Positions 1-6,071 of a DNA stretch of 6,579 nucleotides are shown here, piece by piece. The translations under genes and the position numbers were made by a program. The stretch's first letter is position 1, and each line of letters starts with the position of its first letter. The DNA lies in contig JAESSV010000116.1 of NCBI GenBank assembly GCA_016763895.1, forward strand, positions 1-6,579. Direction: 5' to 3'. The DNA is from Magnetovibrio sp. Its GTDB lineage: Bacteria > Pseudomonadota > Alphaproteobacteria > Rhodospirillales > Magnetovibrionaceae. The notes under the pieces are model-generated. The model had not been told where the DNA came from. It saw only the letters and a program-made list of their open reading frames with translations, and searched no databases.

Positions 1-408
1 GTCGAGAAGCTCCTCCACGCGCATCGCAAGTTCGCGGTTTGTGTGGCGTTCATGGGCCATGACCGGTTCCGAGATCAACAGTCTTGTTTTGTGCCGCGGG
101 TTTAAGGATGCATAAGGATCCTGAAAAACTGCCTGTGTCTGACGTCGGTAATTTTTTAGCTCCGAAGCGCTCATATCCAGCAGATTCACACCATCGAAAA
201 ACAGGCTACCAGCTGATGGTGTTTCCAACAGCAAAATCATTTTTGCGATGGTAGATTTTCCGCAGCCTGACTCCCCCACCAACGCAAATGTCTTGCCGGA
301 TTCAATAGAAAAACTTACGCCATTTACAGCACGAACATGGCTCTTTTTACCAAACATGCCACCGCCGGTTACATATGTTTTGGCAAGGTCCTTGATCTTA
401 AGCAGCAT
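1..408 (-). CDS. DppF-like ABC transporter ATP-binding protein (partial, N-terminal 136 residues)
   Basis: This is the second ATPase of the importer; it should sit on the cytoplasmic face and hydrolyse ATP together with the DppD-like subunit. The reading frame opens with ATG at 408 and stays open to the left edge of the window, so the C-terminal half is missing from view. Visible motifs are Walker A GESGCGKS (residues 45-52) followed by T53, and the Q-loop VFQDPYASLNPR around Q96, a block typical of DppF/OppF subunits. The ABC signature, Walker B and H-loop lie outside the window. The start is supported by AAGGAG at 421-416, 7 nt upstream of ATG. The gene overlaps the end of the DppD-like gene by 11 nt, which suggests translational coupling. 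Family assignment is firm; the substrate is unknown. Confidence 0.93.
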   Translation of the reverse strand, partial: MLLKIKDLAKTYVTGGGMFGKKSHVRAVNGVSFSIESGKTFALVGESGCGKSTIAKMILLLETPSAGSLFFDGVNLLDMSASELKNYRRQTQAVFQDPYASLNPRHKTRLLISEPVMAHERHTNRELAMRVEELLD

Positions 409-1411
409 TGCCCTGCTCCTTTGTTTCCTCAAGCCAGCATGCAGTCCTGTGCCCGGTCTTTGAAATAAAATCCGGCGGATAGGTTTCACAAATTGTCATT
501 TTTTTTGTGCAGCGCGGCGCAAACCGGCATCCCGTCGGTGGATCAATAAAGCTTGGCGGTTGGCCTGGCAGAGCATATAGTCGCTTTTTCTTCTGACCCA
601 GATGAGGAATTGAATTGATCAAAGCTTGCGTGTAAGGATGGCGTGGATTGTTAAAAATGGTCCGTACATCACCAAATTCCACAATCCTTCCTGCATACAT
701 AACGGCGATCCGCTTGCAGATTGAAGCAGCAGTACCCAGATCATGAGTAATCAAAATAATGCCCAGGCCGGTCCCTTCCTGAATACGTCTATAGAGGTCA
801 ATCATTTGAACCTGAATAGTCACGTCCAGACTGGAAGTCGGCTCATCAGCGATCATCAGACGAGGCGAACAGGCCAACGCCATAGCCGATACCACCCGTT
901 GCCTCTGGCCGCCGGAAAACTGGTGCGGATAGGCATCAAAGCGATCTTCCACAGCAGGTATACTGACCCGTTTTAAACCATCAATAACTGCAGCACGCAG
1001 TTCCGATCTGCTGGATGTAAGGTTATGATAGCGCGGCGGAGCGCCGACCTGATCGCCAAATGTAAAAAGCGGGTTTAGCGAGGTAAGCGGATCCTGCGAC
1101 ACCATTGATATGCGCCGCCCGCGCCATTCACCCGCCATTTCCTTTTCAGACAGGTCGAGAATATTCACGCCATCAATTGTGATGCTGCCATCAACAACCC
1201 GCGCGCCGATATTGGGAAGCAGGCGCAGAATTGACAGCCCGGTCATGGATTTACCGGAACCGGACTCTCCAACCAGCCCAACGGTTTCACCCTCACGAAC
1301 ATCAAACGTCACACCATCCACGGCTTTCACAACGCCACGCGACAAAAACAAATGCGTTTTGAGATTTGAAATTTGCAACAATGTTTTTGCCGCTTGCGAA
1401 TTGGTTTTCAC
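398..1411 (-). CDS. DppD-like ABC transporter ATP-binding protein
   Basis: This is the first ATPase of the Dpp/Opp-type importer, 337 residues, a usual length for DppD/OppD. Motifs run in the expected order: Walker A GESGSGKS (48-55), Q-loop at Q106 ([10 protein letters not shown]), signature FSGGQRQR (165-172), Walker B LMIADEP (185-191), D-loop SSLD (193-196) and H-loop H223. The C-terminal oligopeptide-transporter extension follows, with HPYTQAL near 258 and four cysteines, C295, C301, C308 and C325, spaced as in the C-terminal cysteine motif of OppD/DppD proteins. The start is GTG at 1411, preceded by AGAGGA (1424-1419) with 7 nt spacing, and it overlaps the TGA of the upstream permease by 4 nt (GTGA). 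All catalytic residues appear intact. It should pair with the DppF-like subunit to energise the two permeases. Confidence 0.95.
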   Translation of the reverse strand: MKTNSQAAKTLLQISNLKTHLFLSRGVVKAVDGVTFDVREGETVGLVGESGSGKSMTGLSILRLLPNIGARVVDGSITIDGVNILDLSEKEMAGEWRGRRISMVSQDPLTSLNPLFTFGDQVGAPPRYHNLTSSRSELRAAVIDGLKRVSIPAVEDRFDAYPHQFSGGQRQRVVSAMALACSPRLMIADEPTSSLDVTIQVQMIDLYRRIQEGTGLGIILITHDLGTAASICKRIAVMYAGRIVEFGDVRTIFNNPRHPYTQALINSIPHLGQKKKRLYALPGQPPSFIDPPTGCRFAPRCTKKMTICETYPPDFISKTGHRTACWLEETKEQGNAA

Positions 1412-2313
1412 AATTGATTCCTCTTTGGATCAAATATATCGCGCAACCAGTCGCCCATAATATTTGCTGAAAGACAGGTCAGCATAATTGCAATTCCCGG
1501 CATTGTTATTGCCCACCAGGCGTTGCCCATGTAGCCCCGTGCATCGGACAGCATCAGCCCCCAGGAAACATCCGGCATCTGAATGCCAAGTCCCAGAAAG
1601 CTCAGCGATGCTTCAAATATTATGACCTGGCCAATTTGCAGGCTGGCGAGAACCAGTAGAATATTCAAAATATTGGGCAACAGATGGCGCCAGAAAATGA
1701 TCACAGGACCACAACCAGCCACCTTGGCCAGTGCTATATAATCGCGACCTTTAATGGACAGAATCTCGCCCCGAATTATTCGGGCATACCAACTCCAATA
1801 GGTGACAACGATAACAATGATCACCGTGGAAAGTCCTGATCCAAGAACCGCCGCCAGCACAAGCGCCAGTGCCAGTGCTGGAATTGAAAGCTGAATATCC
1901 ACAAGGCGCATGATAATGGTGTCAGTCCATCCGCCAAAATATCCAGCCACCATTCCAAGCAGCGCACCGATACCGCCGGAAAATATGATGGCGTAGAATG
2001 TAACAACCACTGTGACCCGAGTACCGGCCATAATTCTGCTCAGAATATCCCGCCCGAGATTATCTGTGCCCAACGGATGATGAAAACTTCCGGCCTCATC
2101 CCAAAATGGCGGTTGGAAATTATTGGCCAGATTCAGGGCGTTGGGATCGTAAGGTGAAATCGCCTGACTGCCAATTGCGGTGACAATAATAACTGCGAGA
2201 AACGCAAGTGACAAAATCGGCGGCTTCGTGCTTCCACGAAAGAAAATCCGCCTGATATGCGAACGCATTGCAGAAATGCGATGGGCATTTTTTGGATAAA
2301 TATCAGCGGTCAT
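1408..2313 (-). CDS. DppC-like ABC transporter permease
   Basis: This is one of the two inner-membrane permeases of the importer, 301 residues, normal for DppC. The N-terminus is cytoplasmic and basic, followed by a membrane segment at about 33-51 and the DppC hallmark HPLGTDNLGRDILSRI (79-94). Further hydrophobic segments lie at about 100-124, 140-179, 214-236 and 265-285. The cytoplasmic coupling (EAA) loop that contacts an ATPase is at about 192-213, with ALAKVAG followed by the basic HLLPN block. EASLSFLGLG (234-243) and the C-terminal GDWLRDIFDP (287-296) are also typical of the family. The ATG at 2313 overlaps the end of the DppB-like gene by 11 nt. Only a weak GAG-containing ribosome site precedes it, so translational coupling is likely. 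An in-frame ATG at residue 16 is a less likely start. Confidence 0.95.
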   Translation of the reverse strand: MTADIYPKNAHRISAMRSHIRRIFFRGSTKPPILSLAFLAVIIVTAIGSQAISPYDPNALNLANNFQPPFWDEAGSFHHPLGTDNLGRDILSRIMAGTRVTVVVTFYAIIFSGGIGALLGMVAGYFGGWTDTIIMRLVDIQLSIPALALALVLAAVLGSGLSTVIIVIVVTYWSWYARIIRGEILSIKGRDYIALAKVAGCGPVIIFWRHLLPNILNILLVLASLQIGQVIIFEASLSFLGLGIQMPDVSWGLMLSDARGYMGNAWWAITMPGIAIMLTCLSANIMGDWLRDIFDPKRNQL

Positions 2314-3223
2314 GGCGAATTCTCGGGTCGATCAGACCGTAGCTGATATCAACGATCATATTTGTAACAACGAAAAGAAACGCAATCACCAGCACACCGG
2401 CCTGAACGACGGGGAAGTCGCGGGAGAATACGGCTTCCACCACTGTCCGGCCCAAACCCGGCCATGCAAAAACGGTCTCGACCACAAAAGCGCCTCCCAG
2501 GCTGGCAGCGAAATAAACCCCCAACACCGTGACCAACGGAATAGCAGCATTGCGAAACGCGTATTTCCAGATCAATATCCATTCTGGCGCTCCAACCGCC
2601 CTGCCCATGCGGATATACTCAGCATCTAAAACATCAAGCATGCCCGAACGGATAATTCGCGTCATCGCAGCTACCGGATACCAGCCAAGCGCGATGGCCG
2701 GCAAAACCAAATGGGCGAGAGTTCCACGACCAAAAGCCGGCAACCATTTTAACCCAACTGCAAACACCATGATTGCGATCAGACCGATCCAGAAATTTGG
2801 CATCGCTTGACCCAGCATGGCGAAAACCTTGCCAAATCTGTCAAACCAGGAGCCACGATGAACCGCAGAAAATACACCGAACGGAATGGCCACAGACAGG
2901 CTGAACACCATCGCGGCGCAGGCCAGTTCAATCGTGGCAGGCAAACGTTCGAGCACCAATTGCAGCGCCGGCACATTCCACCGGTACGAAAAGCCGAAAT
3001 CACCAAGCAGGGCATTTTTTGCAAATGTAAAATACTGGATCACATAAGGCCGATCGAGGCCAAGTTGTATTCGTTTGGCAGCAATCACCTCTGATGGTGC
3101 ATCCATCGGCAACAGCAGAAGGAGAGGGTCGCCCGACATTCGCGAAATGGTGAATATGACAATACTGACCCCAACAATACTGACAGCACTGTGCAAAATT
3201 CTTCGCAGAACAAACTCAAGCAT
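2303..3223 (-). CDS. DppB-like ABC transporter permease
   Basis: This is the first permease of the importer, 306 residues, the usual DppB length. It begins with the standard MLEFVLRRIL start and a membrane segment at about 9-29. A periplasmic stretch follows, with the LGLDRPYVIQYF and GDFGFSY blocks (55-80). Further membrane segments lie at about 98-120, 133-158, 168-190, 228-246 and 274-295. The EAA coupling loop is at about 202-225 (EYIRMGRAVGAPEW). The late FVVETVFAWPGLGR block (247-259) and the YGLIDPRIR ending are hallmarks of DppB/OppB proteins. A strong ribosome-binding site, GGAGG (3233-3229), lies 5 nt before the ATG, inside the 33-nt gap after the binding-protein gene. It should form a heterodimeric channel with the DppC-like protein. 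Confidence 0.95.
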   Translation of the reverse strand: MLEFVLRRILHSAVSIVGVSIVIFTISRMSGDPLLLLLPMDAPSEVIAAKRIQLGLDRPYVIQYFTFAKNALLGDFGFSYRWNVPALQLVLERLPATIELACAAMVFSLSVAIPFGVFSAVHRGSWFDRFGKVFAMLGQAMPNFWIGLIAIMVFAVGLKWLPAFGRGTLAHLVLPAIALGWYPVAAMTRIIRSGMLDVLDAEYIRMGRAVGAPEWILIWKYAFRNAAIPLVTVLGVYFAASLGGAFVVETVFAWPGLGRTVVEAVFSRDFPVVQAGVLVIAFLFVVTNMIVDISYGLIDPRIRHDR

Positions 3224-3256
3224 ATTGTCCTCCCCTTCCTACCCGAATTCAGGTCG

Positions 3257-4831
3257 CTACTTCTTCAACCCTAATTCCTGCAAACTGCGCCCGTAAGAAC
3301 CGGGCCACGGCTTGTAGCTCACTTTCTTCTTATTCCAGGCAAACGTGATGAGAGGCTGGTAGGTGGTCACACCGCCATAGGCATGCTCATGTTTAATACG
3401 GGCAATTTCCCGCAATTTGGCCGCACGTTTCTCCGGGTCCATGATGCTTTTTGATTCTTCAATCATCGCATCAATTTCAGGGTTGGAAGCATAGGAATAA
3501 CTGCCCCATCCTTCGCCTGGAACATAGGTATGCAAATGACCGCCCCAGGGAATTCCAGGATCTCCGGGAACGCCGTGGCCCCACATCCAGCTTGTTGGGC
3601 CATCCAGCTTGGAATCATTGCCGCGTTTTCCTAATTGCAGCCATGCGCTATATTCCAGCCCCTGCACACGACACCGAATGCCGACAGCCGACATATAGGC
3701 AAACATTGCCTCGCCCATTTCTTTCATGTTGGGTTCACGCGGTGTTGTTAAATTATAACAGGGCGTATCCAGACCGTTGGGATATCCAGCTTCTGCCAGC
3801 AGTTTGCGGGCTTTTTCAGGATCATACTTGTAGGGTTTCAGTTCGGGATCATAACCGACAGCTCCCTCGCCTATTTCTGCATAGCGCTTGCCCTGACCAA
3901 ACAGAACCGACTTAACGATTGCATCCACATCGACGGCATGGGCCACCGCTTTCCGAACCCGCTCATCTGCAAATGGAGATTTGGGGAGATGCTCCGGAAA
4001 TGTAATAAACAGATTGTTGCCCGAACCCGTACTGGCCGTTTCTACGCCGGGCAATGCTTTGACATCCGCAATCATTGCCGGAGGTACAGCATCAATCCAG
4101 TCAACTTCACCTGTGCGAAATGCAGCAACCCGGGTCACATCATCAGGAATTATCTTGATGGTCAGGTTCTTTACACCGGGCCTGTGTTCCTTATTCCAGT
4201 ATCCGTCAAATGCCTCCAGCTTAAGCTCATCTTTGATCTTGCGTGAAACAAATTTCCAGGGACCTGTTCCAACCGGATTTTGTGCGAAACCATCTTCGCC
4301 AACTTTGTTGAAATATTTTTTTGGCACCGCCCAAAGTTGCAGAAATCCAGCAATGTAACTTGCATCCGGTTTGCTGAAATGAAGCTTGAAGTTGTGATCA
4401 TCAATAATCTCGAAACGGTCGACCGATTTTTGCAAATGAGACCAGCTTGAAATTTCGGGGTTTTTCAGGCGGTTATATGAAAACTCAAAATCGGCGCTGG
4501 TGAGCGGGTCACCGTTGTGAAATTTTACGCCCCTTCTGATGTGAATATCTAACACACTGTGACCGTCTTCTTTTCCGATTTTCCAGCTTTCAGCCAACCA
4601 GTTTCGGGTCTTCAAATCCGGCCCGGGTGCCATCAATTGTTCAAACATTTGCCCGATGAAATACATATCCGCGCCGGCGGCATATTTCGTTGGATCCATC
4701 GTCGTCGCCTCAATGGCAAAGGCAATGGTCAATTCACCGATGGCTGGTTCCTGAGCCAGAGCGCTGGTTGAAAAAGGCAACAATACCGCCAAGGCGGTAC
4801 CTGCAATTTTTAGCTTATTAGCAATTCTCAT
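3257..4831 (-). CDS. ABC transporter periplasmic substrate-binding protein (SBP_bac_5, DppA-like)
   Basis: This 524-residue protein should be exported to the periplasm, bind the ligand and deliver it to the permease pair. It has a Sec signal peptide with basic N-terminus MRIANKLK, a hydrophobic core and an ALA|Q cleavage site after residue 26. There is no lipobox cysteine, so it is probably soluble. Family 5 hallmarks are RRGVKFHNGDPLTSADFEFSYNRL (99-122, basic start, FHNGDPLT core), NPVGTGPWKF (185-194), EAFDGYWN (206-213) and VRKAVAHAVD (292-301). The mature protein has two cysteines (C358, C387). The start is supported by AGGGAGG at 4844-4838, 6 nt before ATG. It is the first gene of the operon. 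It does not resemble what I recall of E. coli NikA closely enough to call nickel; peptide, opine, glutathione or another small solute all remain possible. Confidence 0.94.
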   Translation of the reverse strand: MRIANKLKIAGTALAVLLPFSTSALAQEPAIGELTIAFAIEATTMDPTKYAAGADMYFIGQMFEQLMAPGPDLKTRNWLAESWKIGKEDGHSVLDIHIRRGVKFHNGDPLTSADFEFSYNRLKNPEISSWSHLQKSVDRFEIIDDHNFKLHFSKPDASYIAGFLQLWAVPKKYFNKVGEDGFAQNPVGTGPWKFVSRKIKDELKLEAFDGYWNKEHRPGVKNLTIKIIPDDVTRVAAFRTGEVDWIDAVPPAMIADVKALPGVETASTGSGNNLFITFPEHLPKSPFADERVRKAVAHAVDVDAIVKSVLFGQGKRYAEIGEGAVGYDPELKPYKYDPEKARKLLAEAGYPNGLDTPCYNLTTPREPNMKEMGEAMFAYMSAVGIRCRVQGLEYSAWLQLGKRGNDSKLDGPTSWMWGHGVPGDPGIPWGGHLHTYVPGEGWGSYSYASNPEIDAMIEESKSIMDPEKRAAKLREIARIKHEHAYGGVTTYQPLITFAWNKKKVSYKPWPGSYGRSLQELGLKK

Positions 4832-4869
4832 TTCTAACCTCCCTTTAAACGTTGGCCCGGTTTCGGGCG

Positions 4870-4905
4870 TATCCCACGTTAATTCAATTAATTGTCAATT
4901 GTCAA
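4870..4905 (-). promoter_or_regulatory. Candidate promoter of the transporter operon
   Basis: Reading the minus strand there are two overlapping consensus -35 hexamers, TTGACA at 4905-4900 and TTGACA at 4898-4893. Both lie within or touch the inverted repeat at 4894-4913. The -10 element is not well resolved: TAACGT (4881-4876, 18-nt spacer from the first hexamer) and TGGGAT (4876-4871, 16-nt spacer from the second) are the best candidates, and each matches the sigma-70 consensus only partly. The distance to the ATG at 4831 suits a short 5' leader. Placement is inferred from position and hexamer match only. Confidence 0.45.
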
Positions 4906-4913
4906 CAATTGAC
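4894..4913. promoter_or_regulatory. Perfect inverted repeat, candidate GntR operator
   Basis: GTCAATTGT (4894-4902) is the exact reverse complement of ACAATTGAC (4905-4913), with CA between the arms. The repeat lies in the AT-rich part of the divergent intergenic region and covers -35-like hexamers for both directions. Dimeric GntR-family regulators commonly bind palindromes of about this size next to or inside divergent promoters. It is therefore the best operator candidate for the regulator encoded at 5100. Binding is inferred, not shown. An overlapping tandem repeat ATTGTCA-ATTGTCA (4891-4904) shares the left arm. Confidence 0.6.
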
Positions 4914-4936
4914 TTTATTAATTTTAGAGGGTTAAT
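4909..4936 (+). promoter_or_regulatory. Candidate promoter of the GntR-family regulator gene
   Basis: TTGACT (4909-4914) is followed after 16 nt by GTTAAT (4931-4936), a partial match to a -35/-10 pair. The -35 falls in the right arm of the inverted repeat, so repressor binding there would block this promoter too, which fits autoregulation. If used, it would give the regulator mRNA an untranslated leader of roughly 150 nt. That is long, so another start nearer to the gene remains possible. Confidence 0.35.
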
Positions 4937-5099
4937 CTGCTTGGCAAAAGAGGGTATGCAAACTTGGAAACAAACTGGCTTGCAGGCTTGAGAAACCGCT
5001 GATTGTATCTGATAAGAGAGCTGCTTTTTCTGAGAATGCGGCTAAAAAAATAATTGGCATTGAGTATCAAACAAGCCTGACACGGGAGATGAAATATCG

Positions 5100-5897
5100 A
5101 TGAGCACAAGAGAAAAACAGTCTGCGATCACTGGCGCATTCGCTGCCGAATTTGTTAAATCTCCATCCCTGCGCAAGGCCCATCGCCCCCGCAGCATTTC
5201 AGAGCAGATTGCCGACGAAGTCGGTTCAGATATTCTTGACGGGGTGTTTGGCACCAACCGTCGGGTCGGAGAGCAAGACCTGGCAGAACGCTTTCAGGTC
5301 AGCCGCGGGCCGGTTCGTGATGCGATCAGAATTTTGGAAAAACGCGGGCTGGTGGAAATTTTTCCACGTCGTGGTGCATTTGCCGTCGAACATTCTCTGA
5401 CTTTGATTGCCGATATGTTTAATGTTCAGGCAACACTCACAGGCCTTGTCGCGCGGTGTTATGTAATGTCAATTACGCCGGCTGGAATTGCCGAAGTCGA
5501 AACAGAAATCGCCAAATTTCGCGAAATGGATAATTCGAAAAACATCGACATAATTGAATTCACATTCCAGAGCGCGCGGATTTTCGGCGCCATGAAACGA
5601 CACTGCAAAAACGAATATCTGGTTCGCATTATGGGCTCTGTTACCGACGAATCCTTGTGGGATTTTATGTGGCGCAGGCAACCTCTGGATTACCTCACCA
5701 AGGACCAAAGATCTCAGGGAATCGCTAAATGGGAAGAAATTGTCGATGCAGCCCGTGATGGCGACGACAAAAAGGCCGAAGGGCTTGCCCAGCAAATACT
5801 CTACGACTCACGTGATAACGTTCTGGAAACAATGAAAAAGTCACGCCCCGAATCGATTAGCGCAGACCGGCTGCTGACGAACTCAAAAACGAAATAG
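5100..5897 (+). CDS. GntR-family transcriptional regulator, FadR/FCD type
   Basis: This is a 265-residue DNA-binding regulator, probably a dimer that controls the divergent transporter operon and itself. The N-terminal winged helix-turn-helix spans about residues 31-96, with recognition-helix sequence VSRGPVRDAIRILEKRGLV (67-85) and wing FPRRGAFAV (88-96), all standard for GntR proteins. An all-helical ligand-binding domain of the FCD kind follows at about 100-245. Where FCD proteins usually carry three metal-binding histidines, the matching positions appear to read Q157 (FTFQSA), W211 (IAKWEEI) and Q231 or Q232 (LAQQIL), so the metal site seems lost. The N-terminal extension of about 30 residues before the HTH is somewhat long. 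GGGAG (5084-5088) lies 11 nt before ATG, a slightly wide spacing. The ligand is unknown; the neighbouring importer suggests the imported solute or a derivative. Confidence 0.9.
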   Translation: MSTREKQSAITGAFAAEFVKSPSLRKAHRPRSISEQIADEVGSDILDGVFGTNRRVGEQDLAERFQVSRGPVRDAIRILEKRGLVEIFPRRGAFAVEHSLTLIADMFNVQATLTGLVARCYVMSITPAGIAEVETEIAKFREMDNSKNIDIIEFTFQSARIFGAMKRHCKNEYLVRIMGSVTDESLWDFMWRRQPLDYLTKDQRSQGIAKWEEIVDAARDGDDKKAEGLAQQILYDSRDNVLETMKKSRPESISADRLLTNSKTK

Positions 5898-5959
5898 CAT
5901 CAAAAGTTCTCCATCCAGTGGGCACGTTCAGTTTCCACAATTCCAATTCCAAAAATAAC

Positions 5960-5971
5960 TCACATATGTGA
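5960..5971. repeat. Perfect 12-bp palindrome in convergent spacer
   Basis: TCACATATGTGA is identical to its reverse complement. It lies 62 nt after the stop codon of the regulator gene and about 100 nt beyond the end of the hypF remnant, in a spacer with no gene. The half-sites TCACA/TGTGA recall CRP-type half-sites, but they are in the reverse order and without the CRP spacing, so it is not a CRP site. No T-run follows on either strand, so it is not an intrinsic terminator. Its function is unknown and it may be chance. Confidence 0.4.
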
Positions 5972-6019
5972 ACCACGAGATTTTTCCGACAACATTTGGC
6001 CCATGCCACCTTTCATTTT

Positions 6020-6046
6020 GGGTGCTATATTTTCGCGAATGCACCC
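6020..6046. terminator. Weak hairpin between converging genes, possible terminator
   Basis: GGGTGC (6020-6025) pairs with GCACCC (6041-6046). ATT (6029-6031) and AAT (6038-6040) can extend the stem across a 3-nt bulge, leaving a 6-nt TTCGCG loop. It sits between the ends of the converging regulator gene and hypF remnant, where a bidirectional terminator would be expected. No T-run follows on either strand, so intrinsic termination is doubtful. Confidence 0.2.
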
Positions 6047-6071
6047 GCTCCTTTCTACCCGGAGTATATGG

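Noticed and set aside
3224..3256. Possible hairpin or attenuator between the binding-protein and DppB-like genes (around CCTGAATTCGGG)
   Set aside because: The dyad is short and imperfect, centred on GAATTC, with no T-run. The gap is mostly taken up by the ribosome-binding site of the permease gene.
3451..3915. A 154-codon open frame on the plus strand inside the binding-protein gene
   Set aside because: It is antisense to a well-supported gene with family motifs, its product has no recognisable domain, and its composition looks like the mirror of the real coding frame.
257..4831. A nickel importer (NikABCDE) serving hydrogenase, suggested by the nearby hypF remnant
   Set aside because: The binding protein does not resemble NikA beyond general family 5 motifs. 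The hypF copy is decayed and convergent to the regulator gene, and no other hydrogenase gene is in the window.
5089..5103. A four-codon open frame (ATG AAA TAT CGA TGA) whose stop overlaps the regulator start as ATGA, suggesting a leader peptide
   Set aside because: The only Shine-Dalgarno-like GGGAG (5084-5088) directly abuts this ATG with no spacing, so it cannot serve it. The frame is too short to be distinguished from chance.
5959..6003. A short minus-strand frame (MGQMLSEKSRGSHM) with a GGTGG-like site upstream, in the convergent spacer
   Set aside because: It is only 14 codons, has no family resemblance, and its end falls in the palindrome at 5960-5971. It is most likely chance.
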